A DNA stretch of 64,000 nucleotides from Bradyrhizobium erythrophlei. Its GTDB lineage: Bacteria > Pseudomonadota > Alphaproteobacteria > Rhizobiales > Xanthobacteraceae. The stretch spans positions 7,349,001-7,413,000 of the forward strand of contig NZ_LT670818.1 in the NCBI RefSeq assembly GCF_900129505.1. Direction: 5' to 3'. This document shows, piece after piece, positions 8,615-16,644 of the stretch. Below the pieces are notes generated by a model, which was given only the letters and a program-made list of their open reading frames with translations, was not told the DNA's origin and did no database searches. Position 1 is the first letter of the stretch. Each line of letters opens with the position of its first letter. Both the position numbers and the translations under genes were made by a program.

Positions 8615-10171
8615 TCAACCGCGCAGTTTTTCGATGTCGGCCCGCTTCAGCATCGAGCCCTTACCCTTCAGCCTACGGGAATGCGTCTGGTCGACCTTGT
8701 ACAGGTCGTCGGCCAACGGGGTCCCGGCGTGGTATTTGATCCAAATGTCACAGAGATAACGGTACTTCTCGGCCAGCAAAGGCGGCACAATTTCCTGGCT
8801 GAGCTTGTTATATTCGGCGAGCGTAATCGTGCCGCGCGTGGTGTTGTAGGCGTCCTTCTTTTCGGGAAGGAATGTGACGCCGGGATAGACGGGTCCGCTG
8901 GTCACCGTATAGGGCTCTCCCTTAAGTATCGAATACGGAATGCTGGTGTACATCCTGTTCGGTTTGTTCGAGTGCTGCGCCATGGTGTATTCCATGACCT
9001 GCTGGCTCGGATGCGACACGAGGCCAACCAGTTCGCCAAGCGCGTCGCGGCTGAATTCGTCGTTGAGCAGCGGACGAAAGCGTTCGGCGCGCTCGTCGAT
9101 CTTCATCCAGTCATCGACATCATAGACGCCGGCGACGTGGGCCAGATCCTTGATAATGGCGAAGTAGGTGATCGCGCCGGCATCGATCATCTGATCGCGC
9201 TTCCATCCGGCGATGCGCTTCCAGAGCTGCGTCGTCGCGTCCTTGATCTTGTCGTTGAGCGATTTGAAGGTCTTGATCAGCTCTTCGCGCGAGTCCATGC
9301 CAAGCGGCATGTAGCCATCCGACAGGTTATCGGACGTATAGAGCCCGACGCCAACCAATTGCTCGGCCTTGAAACCCGGCTCCGATTCGAACGAGCCCCA
9401 GTCGTCGACCAGATAGAAATGACAATCCTTCACCGCCATTGTCACGGTGATGTTGTTGTGCGGGACACCCTTGGCTACGTCGTCGAGCCAAGGGAAATCG
9501 CTCTCGGAAAGATCCATGAAGTCGCGAATGAGCAGCTCGCGGTCGTCGGCAAGCTTGTACGGGCCTGAATTGTGCAGCGAGATCCGGCTTTCGCACGAGA
9601 TCAGAAAGCCATACTGGGAAGCCGAGGCCATGAAGGCCTGGGCGGCTTGATGCAGTTCGTCGCCATACTTGCAGTCGTAGATGTCGGCATGGAAGACCTG
9701 CAGGCGGCTCTCGGGAAGGATCTGAGCACGATGGCCGAATTCCTTGTTGGTGATGTGGCCATCGTTGCGGTGCCAGGACAGCTGGAACCGCTTCCAGAAG
9801 TCCATCACATAGATGACGTCCTCGATCGCGTCCGTTGGCTTGAGTAATCCCATATTGATCAGCCATTCGCGGCCGAGCAGGTAGAAGCCAGGCAACGCCC
9901 ATCCCGTCGATGGGTTCTGGATTTTCATGCCCATGTTACGAGCGCGGTCGCCGATCTCCTCGGCCAGCATGCGGCTCTCGATCTTCCGCAGCAGTGACGG
10001 ATAGCGGTAGAAGGCCATCAGGTAGCTGAGCATCATGTAAGCGGGAACCGGAAATAGCTTTGATTCCTGAACAGTCCGCGTGACGCAGAGCCAATAGGTT
10101 TCGTCCGAACAGGTCTGTATCAGATTGTTGGTTTCCAGAAGCTGCGCATAACTTATGCGGTTCGGCGGCAT
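8615..10171 (-). CDS. Unrecognised 518-aa protein, partner of swivel-domain protein
   Basis: Start chosen at the ATG at 10171, which has a strong GGGAGG 8 bp upstream; an ATG at 10210 would overlap the end of the previous gene. No signal peptide or membrane segment is visible. It is rich in Tyr, Trp and His, with conserved-looking stretches (WHRNDGHITNKEFGHR near 150 and SHPSQQVMEYTMAQHSN near 375), and ends in a basic tail. I recognise no family. It follows the 249-aa phosphohistidine protein by about 50 bp in the same operon. The likeliest role is the substrate-binding part of a split phosphotransferase, by analogy with phenylphosphate synthase, where ATP-binding and substrate-binding/His functions sit on separate subunits. 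This is inference from position only. Confidence 0.6.
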   Translation of the reverse strand: MPPNRISYAQLLETNNLIQTCSDETYWLCVTRTVQESKLFPVPAYMMLSYLMAFYRYPSLLRKIESRMLAEEIGDRARNMGMKIQNPSTGWALPGFYLLGREWLINMGLLKPTDAIEDVIYVMDFWKRFQLSWHRNDGHITNKEFGHRAQILPESRLQVFHADIYDCKYGDELHQAAQAFMASASQYGFLISCESRISLHNSGPYKLADDRELLIRDFMDLSESDFPWLDDVAKGVPHNNITVTMAVKDCHFYLVDDWGSFESEPGFKAEQLVGVGLYTSDNLSDGYMPLGMDSREELIKTFKSLNDKIKDATTQLWKRIAGWKRDQMIDAGAITYFAIIKDLAHVAGVYDVDDWMKIDERAERFRPLLNDEFSRDALGELVGLVSHPSQQVMEYTMAQHSNKPNRMYTSIPYSILKGEPYTVTSGPVYPGVTFLPEKKDAYNTTRGTITLAEYNKLSQEIVPPLLAEKYRYLCDIWIKYHAGTPLADDLYKVDQTHSRRLKGKGSMLKRADIEKLRG

Positions 10172-10220
10172 GGTTGTTCCTCCCGAAGAAACAGAGCTTG
10201 TCGTTGGCATTGCTTCTTAG

Positions 10221-10970
10221 TCAGGCGCTCTCCAGGCGCCAGATGTTCGCGGTCATTTCGACGCCCTTCTGATAGGCTTCGGCGGTTTTGGCCGCGGCCG
10301 TGACCTCAATCTCCACGGTATCGCCATTGCGAATGCCGCTAATCTTGGCGTTCATCAGGCACGGCACGCCGTATTCGCGGGTTAAAATGCCCAGATGCGA
10401 GCGGGTCGAACCGCCGGCGCAGATGACGCCCTTGAAATGCTCGAGAATCGGTGCTGTCAGCGTGCCGCCGGAATCATCGATCACGGCAATGGCGTCCACC
10501 GGGACGCCTTCGGTCAGGTACTTCAGGACCTGGTCGGGTGAACGGATGTAATGTGCGATCCCGACCGCGTTCTTCGGGAATTTCGCGACGTTGTCGCCGA
10601 TGCCGCGCAATTCACGTCCGTTTTTGTCGGCAGGCGCGGTCTTGGCGTCGGCATGCTCGAACGAGAACGTCTTCAGGTCGGCGTCCGAGGTGCCGGCTGC
10701 CGGCTTGTAGATATCCGGCCGTTCGAGCGGCGAAATTGCCGCCGACCAATCGAACTTGTGACCTGCAACGAGCAGCAACTTCTCGACGCTTCGCATGTCA
10801 TCGGCAGTGATCAGGTCGTAGGATTTGTCGAAAACGAAGGAATCCCAATTGCCGCCGGATTTGGCAAGTTTCGAGCGGACGATGTCCTTGATCGCGCTGT
10901 GGAATGCTTCGACGGTCGGCGACGCCGCCTGATAGCCGAATTTATCGGAATCGACGTAAAGCCTTGCCAC
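10221..10970 (-). CDS. Stand-alone PEP-utiliser swivel (phosphohistidine) domain protein
   Basis: 249 aa, GTG start at 10970 with GGAGG closely upstream. Residues about 150-235 match the PEP-utilising mobile domain: VICAGGSTRSHLGILTREYG carries the candidate phospho-acceptor His192, then GVPCLMNA and NGDTVEI. The first 140 residues are not recognised. There is no ATP-grasp and no PEP barrel, so it must receive phosphate from another protein, most simply the PPDK-like kinase of this operon. It is the first gene of the operon, divergent from surE, with a shared operator-like repeat in between. Confidence 0.8.
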   Translation of the reverse strand: MARLYVDSDKFGYQAASPTVEAFHSAIKDIVRSKLAKSGGNWDSFVFDKSYDLITADDMRSVEKLLLVAGHKFDWSAAISPLERPDIYKPAAGTSDADLKTFSFEHADAKTAPADKNGRELRGIGDNVAKFPKNAVGIAHYIRSPDQVLKYLTEGVPVDAIAVIDDSGGTLTAPILEHFKGVICAGGSTRSHLGILTREYGVPCLMNAKISGIRNGDTVEIEVTAAAKTAEAYQKGVEMTANIWRLESA

Positions 10971-11052
10971 GGCCTCCTCCCTGGTTTTGCTCTTCTTCCC
11001 CGGCCGATCTTTGCAGCGGCCTTGCCATCAGACTGCAAGGGGACGCAGCCGC

Positions 11053-11105
11053 TGTCAACCTATGTTCATACAAAATTGTCAAACAATCCTACTTTCCTGT
11101 ATCGT
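11053..11105 (+). promoter_or_regulatory. Possible divergent promoters overlapping operator site 1
   Basis: Toward surE, TTGTCA (11076-11081) and TATCGT (11100-11105) are separated by 18 bp and could be a weak sigma-70 promoter whose -35 lies inside the inverted repeat. Toward the minus-strand operon, a perfect TTGACA is read on the minus strand at 11058-11053, but no good -10 follows at 17 bp. Suggestive only. Confidence 0.3.
11075..11087. promoter_or_regulatory. Inverted repeat, candidate FadR-type GntR operator (site 1)
   Basis: ATTGTCAAACAAT is a perfect inverted repeat (ATTGT, 3 bp, ACAAT) in the 164-bp gap between divergent operons. It fits the FadR-subfamily operator pattern T-N-G-T-N3-A-C-N-A known for FCD GntR regulators. 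It is preceded directly by ACAAA, so ACAAAATTGT (11070-11079) also occurs. The whole 18-bp block recurs with one change at 12719-12736. The likely regulator is the FCD protein encoded at 29173. Confidence 0.6.
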
Positions 11106-11134
11106 GCCGGGAAAAGGGGAGGAGCAGCCTCGAC

Positions 11135-11905
11135 ATGGTTCAGCTTTCAAAACACCGCGTCCTCATTATCAACGATGACGGCATCCACGCGACGGGCATC
11201 CTGTTGCTGGAAAAGATCGTCCGCCAGTTCACCGAGGATGTCTGGGTCGTTGCCCCCGACGAGGAGAAATCCGGTGCCTCGCATTCGATTTCCATGAACG
11301 TCCCGGTTCGCGTGCGCGAAATCGACAACCGGCATTTCGCGATCAAGGGCACGCCGACCGACTGCGCGCTTCTCGCAATCTACGAAATCATGAACATGCG
11401 TCCGACCATTCTTTTGTCCGGCATCAATCGCGGCGCCAATCTCGGCGAGGACATCACCTATTCGGGTACGGCCGCTGCTGCGATGGAAGGAGCTCTGCTG
11501 GGGGTACCGTCGGTCGCACTGAGCCAGGTCTTCACGCCGCTCGGCCAGGTACCTTGGGAAACAGCGGAGAAATATACACCGCTCATTCTGGAGCGCCTTC
11601 TTGCTGCGGAATGGCAGCCCAACACCTTCGTCAACGTCAATTTTCCCAACACCGCGCCCGACGCCGTTAGCGGCATTAGGGTCGTGTCGCAAGGACAGCG
11701 TCCGCCGGGCTCGTTCATTCCCGAAGGGAGAATCGACGGCCGCGGCGTGCCCTACTACTGGATCAAGCTCGCCTACAAGGATGGCGGCTTCGAGCCGGGC
11801 TCCGGTCTGGAAGCGATCCGGGACAATGCAGTTTCGGTTAGCCCAATCCAGCTCGATATGACGGCGAACGCTTTCCGCGAGCGACTCGCACGGAGTTTCA
11901 CTTGA
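11135..11905 (+). CDS. surE: SurE family 5'/3'-nucleotidase (survival protein)
   Basis: 256 aa from the ATG at 11135 (GGGGAGGAG about 11 bp upstream), the normal SurE length; the frame extends further upstream but that part is unrelated. The catalytic Asp pair lies in VLIINDDGIHATG. The conserved VVAPDEEKSGASHSIS, KGTPTDCALLA and LLSGINRGANLGEDITYSGTA follow. SurE is a metal-dependent phosphatase acting on nucleoside monophosphates and small phosphates. Most housekeeping surE genes lie beside pcm and nlpD; this one is divergent from a phosphotransferase-carboxylase operon and shares its operator. A specialised role on a phosphorylated intermediate is plausible but unproven. Confidence 0.9.
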   Translation: MVQLSKHRVLIINDDGIHATGILLLEKIVRQFTEDVWVVAPDEEKSGASHSISMNVPVRVREIDNRHFAIKGTPTDCALLAIYEIMNMRPTILLSGINRGANLGEDITYSGTAAAAMEGALLGVPSVALSQVFTPLGQVPWETAEKYTPLILERLLAAEWQPNTFVNVNFPNTAPDAVSGIRVVSQGQRPPGSFIPEGRIDGRGVPYYWIKLAYKDGGFEPGSGLEAIRDNAVSVSPIQLDMTANAFRERLARSFT

Positions 11906-11917
11906 CCGGTGATGAGT

Positions 11918-12661
11918 TTATTCGGTCAGGAGGTCGCGCAAACGAGCACGCCGGGAAGGGCTCACGCCGAGGCTTTGCAACCAGGCTTCCGTGGTACCGA
12001 ACCGGGCGTCGATCTCGTCGAGCGCGGCTTCGATATATCGCGGATTGGCTGAGGTCAGCGCGTCGATAGTTGGTTTCGAGACAGCGTTCGAGAAGAGATG
12101 CCGGATGTCCCGCCGAAAATCGTTAGTCATCGCGTAGTCCTCGACAATGATTTCGCGGGGAACGCCGACAGCCAGTAGCACGGCAGCGGCCGCGAAGCCG
12201 GTGCGGTCCTTACCGCTGGTGCAATGCATGAGGAGTGGCAGGCTGTCCTTGGAGAGGATGACCTCGAAAACGCGGCGATATTCAGACGCATGGTCGTTGA
12301 CGAATTTCCTGTAATGGATGAGCACCTCGCGTTCGACGTCGGCCGGGCCATACTGACCGCGATCAATCGCCGACAACATGTCGAGCGTACCTTCCGGAAC
12401 GAAGCGAAGCGGGACAACATTGATCCTGTGCCCGCTCGGAAGGCGGTTGGGCTTGCGCTCGCTCTCTTCGGATAGGCGGAAGTCGCAGAGCGTGTTGATG
12501 CCAAGTTCCCGGAAACCGCAGACGTCGCTGTCAGTCAGGTCGGAGAGCGAGTCGGACCGGTAGATGGTCCGCCAGCGCATGGTGCGTCCCCCTTCTGCCG
12601 GATAGCCCCCCAGATCACGAAAATTGACAGCCCCTTCGAGTTCGATGCGGCGTCGGTTCAT
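11918..12661 (-). CDS. Tyrosine-phosphatase-like hydrolase (Y_phosphatase3 family)
   Basis: 247 aa; ATG at 12661 preceded by GGAGG at 8 bp. The N-terminal VNFRDLGGYP and the P-loop HCTSGKDRTG (catalytic Cys and Arg of CX5R) are diagnostic of the atypical protein-tyrosine/dual-specificity phosphatase group that also acts on phosphoinositides and small phosphates. It is cytoplasmic, with no signal peptide. It converges on surE with a 12-bp gap and has its own operator-like repeat 58 bp upstream. Its place in the locus suggests it removes phosphate from a pathway metabolite or a regulator; the substrate is unknown. Confidence 0.85.
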   Translation of the reverse strand: MNRRRIELEGAVNFRDLGGYPAEGGRTMRWRTIYRSDSLSDLTDSDVCGFRELGINTLCDFRLSEESERKPNRLPSGHRINVVPLRFVPEGTLDMLSAIDRGQYGPADVEREVLIHYRKFVNDHASEYRRVFEVILSKDSLPLLMHCTSGKDRTGFAAAAVLLAVGVPREIIVEDYAMTNDFRRDIRHLFSNAVSKPTIDALTSANPRYIEAALDEIDARFGTTEAWLQSLGVSPSRRARLRDLLTE

Positions 12662-12718
12662 TTGGCTCGCCTCCTATCCGTCCTTGCCATGCAGAGATTA
12701 CGCCAACCTCTGACGAGG

Positions 12719-12731
12719 ATTGTTTTACAAT
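12719..12731. promoter_or_regulatory. Inverted repeat, candidate FadR-type operator (site 2)
   Basis: ATTGTTTTACAAT, a perfect ATTGT/ACAAT inverted repeat with 3-bp spacer, followed by TTTGT so that ACAATTTTGT spans 12727-12736. Read on the minus strand it is almost identical over about 21 bp to site 1. It lies 58 bp upstream of the phosphatase ATG and 230 bp upstream of the ABC operon start, and could serve either. Confidence 0.6.
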
Positions 12732-12960
12732 TTTGTTAGGCAAGAATGTTGACGCTTCTGTTAAAACGGGATTACCTGTCGGTAAAGGACGGAGGTCGGC
12801 AGCGCCGACCCACTGCCTGAAGGAATTGCGTCGCGCAACCAAAAGGGGGTCTTCACTTGGCGCGGCACGCGTGGGCCTGGAGTGACGCAGACGGCCAGAG
12901 GCTGCACGTTGCGTGTGAAAATTAAAAAGAATTGACCAATCAAATCCAGGGAGGAAAAAC

Positions 12961-13941
12961 ATGGCTGCCAAGAAGCCTATCTTTATCGTTAGCGCGGCAG
13001 CGCTTGCGCTGTCGGCCGCCGCGAGCTTCGCGGCGGACAAACCCAAAGTCGGCATTGTCGCCGTCAATCAGAATTCGCCGACAATCAATCGTATGGTGGT
13101 GACCGCGACCGAGGCCGCCAAGGCTAAGGGCTGGACCGTTGAAGGCTTTGACGGACAGGGTGATCAGGTCGCCACTAACAACGCGGCTATGGCCTTCATT
13201 GACCGCGGCTTTAACGCCATCATCAATATTGCTTCGCCGAACCCGCAGATGACGGCTGTCATCAATCGTGCTAAGGAAAAGAATATCCCGTTCGTATCGA
13301 CATTCTCCGGACTCGCGCCGAACATCACGGCCGATATCGGCTCGAACAACACGGCCGACGGCGTGATTTCCGCAACCGAGCTCGTTGGCCGCCTGGGTGG
13401 AAAGGGTCACATCGTCAAGCTTAACTGGAACGTGCTTCCGGCCCTGCGAGAACGCGACCATGGCTTCAAGGCTGTCGTCGCGGACTATCCAGAGATCAAG
13501 GTCACCGACATCGAGGTCAAGGTTCCCGGCCAGGTCGACGATGCCTATAACCGCGTCACCAATCTTCTTCTGTCCGATCCGGATATCAACGCGATCTGGA
13601 CAGGCTGGGACGAACTGGTAGCGCCGTCCGTTCGCGCCATCGAACAGGCCGGCAAGCAGAACAGCATCATCGTGGTCAGTCAGGACGGCATCCCGGAAGT
13701 GTTCGACCTGATCGCCAGCGGCAGCCCGGCCAAGCTGACCGTTGCCTATGACGTGGATCGCATGGGCACCACGGCCGTCGACGTGACGGCCGCGGCTCTC
13801 GATGGCAAAATGCCTGCATCCAAACTCGTCACGCTGGCCCCGTGTCTCGTCACCAAGGACACCGCACCGGCCAAGGGCGGCAAGCCGAAATTCGGCTCTT
13901 GCGTCCTCTTCTCTGGCGAAGCTCTCGCCGCGAAGAAGTAG
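12961..13941 (+). CDS. Periplasmic sugar-type ABC substrate-binding protein
   Basis: 326 aa; ATG after GGGAGGAAAAAC. A clear Sec signal peptide (residues 1-24, cleavage after SFA) is followed by a periplasmic-binding-protein type 1 fold: PKVGIVAVNQNSPTINRMVV, INIASPNPQM, IVVSQDGIPEVFDLI. The fold is that of RbsB/XylF-like proteins of the CUT2 class. First gene of a three-gene operon with an ATPase and a permease. A stem-loop follows the stop, which would favour accumulation of this subunit. CUT2 proteins bind pentoses and hexoses but also autoinducers, inositols and lactone-like compounds, so the ligand is left open. Confidence 0.88.
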   Translation: MAAKKPIFIVSAAALALSAAASFAADKPKVGIVAVNQNSPTINRMVVTATEAAKAKGWTVEGFDGQGDQVATNNAAMAFIDRGFNAIINIASPNPQMTAVINRAKEKNIPFVSTFSGLAPNITADIGSNNTADGVISATELVGRLGGKGHIVKLNWNVLPALRERDHGFKAVVADYPEIKVTDIEVKVPGQVDDAYNRVTNLLLSDPDINAIWTGWDELVAPSVRAIEQAGKQNSIIVVSQDGIPEVFDLIASGSPAKLTVAYDVDRMGTTAVDVTAAALDGKMPASKLVTLAPCLVTKDTAPAKGGKPKFGSCVLFSGEALAAKK

Positions 13942-13963
13942 TGTCCTGCTGAAGATATCCCTC

Positions 13964-13988
13964 GGGTTCCGGGCCTACCCCGGAACCC
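13964..13988 (+). terminator. Intercistronic stem-loop between binding protein and ATPase genes
   Basis: A 10-bp perfect stem (GGGTTCCGGG / CCCGGAACCC) with a 5-nt loop, followed by TTTC, lies 23 bp after the binding-protein stop and 33 bp before the next gene. The short T run suggests partial termination or an mRNA-stabilising hairpin, the common way of making more binding protein than ATPase in ABC operons. Confidence 0.65.
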
Positions 13989-14020
13989 TTTCGGGCATCT
14001 AATGAAACGATCGTAACGGC

Positions 14021-15589
14021 ATGGCCCTCAGCGAAACCCTTACTTCCAGCCCGGGACCGGCTTACGATTTGGCCGTGCCGGTGCTCGAAGTGCGCGGTCT
14101 GACCAAGGAGTTTCCCGGGACGCGCGCGCTCGATGGCGTCAGTCTCGACGTCAGGCATGGCGAGATCCATGCCCTCCTGGGCGAAAACGGCGCCGGCAAA
14201 TCAACACTGATCAAATGCGTCGTTGGCGCGCAACGTCCGACCGCCGGCGACATCCTCGTCGATGGCAAAGCCGTGGAATTTTCGGGCCCGCATGAAGCAG
14301 TCGCGGCCGGGATCGCGGTCGTCCACCAGCATTCCAACCTTATTGCCAGCCTAACGATAGAGGAAAACATCTGGCTTGGCGAACCCCTGCCCCGCATCGC
14401 CGGCATACTGGTCGACTGGCGCGCGGTCCGGACACGGGCGGTTGAGGTCATGAAATATGTCGGTCTCGACATTCCGCCTGACGCGTCAGTGGGTGAACTG
14501 CGCCCCGATCAGCGCGCGATGATCTCGATCGCCAAGGCTATTGCGAGCAAGGCAAGGCTTATCATCCTCGACGAGCCAACGACGGCGCTACTGCCCCACG
14601 AAGTGGACATGCTTTTCGGCCAGATGCGCCGGCTGTCGCGCGAAGGCCACGCCTTTCTTTACGTCAGTCACCGGCTAACCGAAGTCTTCGATATTGCCGA
14701 TCGCGCCACCGTGCTGCGTGACGGGCGCAACGCCGGCACCTTCGAGCGCGCCACGATGGATCGTCACGCCGTGATCTCCGCGATCGTTGGTTCGCAAAAA
14801 TCGCTGCGCAAGGGCCGCCCGGCCGCAGTGACTACGGAACGTGTCGTCGTGACCGTCGATGGCCTTAGCGGCTCACGAGTTGACAAGGTCGGGTTCGACT
14901 TGCGGCAGGGAGAAATTCTCGGCATTGCCGGCCTTCCGGGAAGCGGGGCGGACGAAACCATCGATCTTCTGTTCGGACGCACCCATCGCAGTGGCGGCAC
15001 AATCAGCGTCGACGGCCAGCCGATTCGTCTGCGCCACCCCAAGGATGCAATCGCGGCCGGCATTGTGCTTGTGCCCAAGGACCGGCTCGCCGAGGCGATC
15101 ATTCACGGCTACTCGGTGCGCGAGAATATTTCACTTCCTTCGCTCGCTAATTATATCCGGGACCCGATCCTGCGCTTCATCAATCGCGGCGCCGAGGATC
15201 GTGCCGCCATGGATGTCGTCGAGCGTATGCGCGTGCGCGCACGCTCTATCGAAACACCTATTGAATCGCTCTCAGGCGGCAACCAGCAAAAGGCGGTCCT
15301 CGGCCGCTGGTTGACCACCGGCGCCAGGATCTTCCTGCTGAATTCGCCGACCGCGGCGGTGGATGTTGGCGCGAAGGCCGAAATCTACGAACTAATCCGC
15401 ACGCTCGCGTCAGAAGGAGCCGCCATCATCTTCACTTCGGCCGAGGTCGAGGAATTCCCGGCGCTGTGCGAGCGCGTTCTAATCTTTTCGGGCGGCATGA
15501 TAGCTGGTGAGTTGACCGGAGACAGCGTCACGGAAGCCAACATCATGACAATTGCGGTAGGAGGGACCATTGGTGGCCACCGGGATTGA
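14021..15589 (+). CDS. Sugar-type ABC transporter ATPase, two nucleotide-binding domains
   Basis: 522 aa, the usual RbsA/MglA size. NBD1 (about 20-250) has Walker [10 protein letters not shown] and Walker B LIILDEPTTALLP, but its signature region reads GELRPDQRAM instead of LSxAQ. NBD2 (about 270-510) lacks the P-loop Lys (GLPGSGADET, normal for this class) and keeps an intact signature ESLSGGNQQK, but its Walker B reads IFLLNSPTAAVD, with Asn-Ser replacing the usual Asp-Glu. One composite ATP site (NBD1 Walker motifs with NBD2 signature) looks active and the other degenerate. It energises uptake with the binding protein upstream and the permease that overlaps its 3' end. Confidence 0.88.
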   Translation: MALSETLTSSPGPAYDLAVPVLEVRGLTKEFPGTRALDGVSLDVRHGEIHALLGENGAGKSTLIKCVVGAQRPTAGDILVDGKAVEFSGPHEAVAAGIAVVHQHSNLIASLTIEENIWLGEPLPRIAGILVDWRAVRTRAVEVMKYVGLDIPPDASVGELRPDQRAMISIAKAIASKARLIILDEPTTALLPHEVDMLFGQMRRLSREGHAFLYVSHRLTEVFDIADRATVLRDGRNAGTFERATMDRHAVISAIVGSQKSLRKGRPAAVTTERVVVTVDGLSGSRVDKVGFDLRQGEILGIAGLPGSGADETIDLLFGRTHRSGGTISVDGQPIRLRHPKDAIAAGIVLVPKDRLAEAIIHGYSVRENISLPSLANYIRDPILRFINRGAEDRAAMDVVERMRVRARSIETPIESLSGGNQQKAVLGRWLTTGARIFLLNSPTAAVDVGAKAEIYELIRTLASEGAAIIFTSAEVEEFPALCERVLIFSGGMIAGELTGDSVTEANIMTIAVGGTIGGHRD

Positions 15590-16580
15590 CGTCAGGGGAG
15601 GAGTTCGAACCGCCCGCTTCGACATAATCGCATTCCTTGCGCGCTACGGGACGATACTTTCCCTGGTCCTGCTTCTGGCGATCTTCAGCTTCGCCCGTCC
15701 GGACGTGTTTCCGAGTGTGCGCAATTTGCTCAATATCCTCAACCAAGTCTCTATCCTTGGCATCATTGCGATCGGTTTGACCGTTTGCCTCGTCATTGGC
15801 CAGTTCGATCTATCCATCGGCGCGCTGGCCACCTTCGGCGGCTATTTCGCTACCCGCATGCTGATGGAAACCGGGATCGATACTGGGTACGCCGTCTCTC
15901 TCGTCTGCTGCCTTGTGCTGATCCTAGCGATGCTGATCGGCGTCCTGAACGGCGCGCTGGTGTCCTATCTCGGCATATCGGCGATCGTCGAGACGCTGGC
16001 GATGGGCTTCATTGTTAACGGCGTTATTCTCGGCATCTCCGGCTCACGCACCATCTCGCCCTCTGAAATCCCCGCTGCCTTCAAGGTCATCGGCCAAGGC
16101 ACGATTTTCGGGGTTCCCAATCCTGTGCTCGTCATGATCGCAACCGGGGTCATCCTCTGGCTGTTCCTCGAACATACCCAACCCGGCCGGAACATGTATG
16201 CGATCGGCGGCAACAAGGAGGCAGCGAGGCTCTCAGGCATCCCGGTCAAGCGCTATGCACTAGTCGCGATGGGCATCTGCGCGGCCTGTGCTGCGCTGGG
16301 CGGTATGGTCGCGGCCGCAAATCTTGGCGCCGGCCGGCCGCAAGGTGTCGGTGAAACCTATTTGCTCAACGCCTTCGTTGCGGTCTTCATCGGCGCATCG
16401 ACGCTTCGGCCAGGCAGATTCCATGTTATCGGCACCGCGATCGGCGTTCTCCTGATTGGCGTCATCAACAACGGCCTGTCGACACTGGGCGTCCAGACCT
16501 ATTGGCAATATATCGTTCAGGGCGTGCTGCTCATCCTCGCACTGATCAGCGCCAGCATGGTGACGCTGCAGCGGCGCTGA
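15573..16580 (+). CDS. Sugar-type ABC transporter permease
   Basis: 335 aa from the GTG at 15573 (AGGAGGG 7 bp upstream); a TTG at 15570 is the alternative. It overlaps the ATPase gene by 17 bp. Hydrophobic throughout, with 8-10 membrane segments. It carries the family's GQFDLSIGALA loop (usual form GGIDLSVGS) and the EAARLSGI cytoplasmic coupling motif at about residue 210. It forms the channel of the CUT2 importer. No further gene follows on this strand for 1.7 kb. Confidence 0.88.
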   Translation: MATGIDVRGGVRTARFDIIAFLARYGTILSLVLLLAIFSFARPDVFPSVRNLLNILNQVSILGIIAIGLTVCLVIGQFDLSIGALATFGGYFATRMLMETGIDTGYAVSLVCCLVLILAMLIGVLNGALVSYLGISAIVETLAMGFIVNGVILGISGSRTISPSEIPAAFKVIGQGTIFGVPNPVLVMIATGVILWLFLEHTQPGRNMYAIGGNKEAARLSGIPVKRYALVAMGICAACAALGGMVAAANLGAGRPQGVGETYLLNAFVAVFIGASTLRPGRFHVIGTAIGVLLIGVINNGLSTLGVQTYWQYIVQGVLLILALISASMVTLQRR

Positions 16581-16644
16581 GGAGACGCGCACCCCGGCCA
16601 GACGGCAAGCCTGTAGCGAGACCGATAGCCACAGCAGGAAACGG

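Noticed and set aside
12749..12777. A sigma-70 promoter (TTGACG) for the first ABC operon
   Set aside because: No acceptable -10 box at 16-18 bp, so not listed as a feature.
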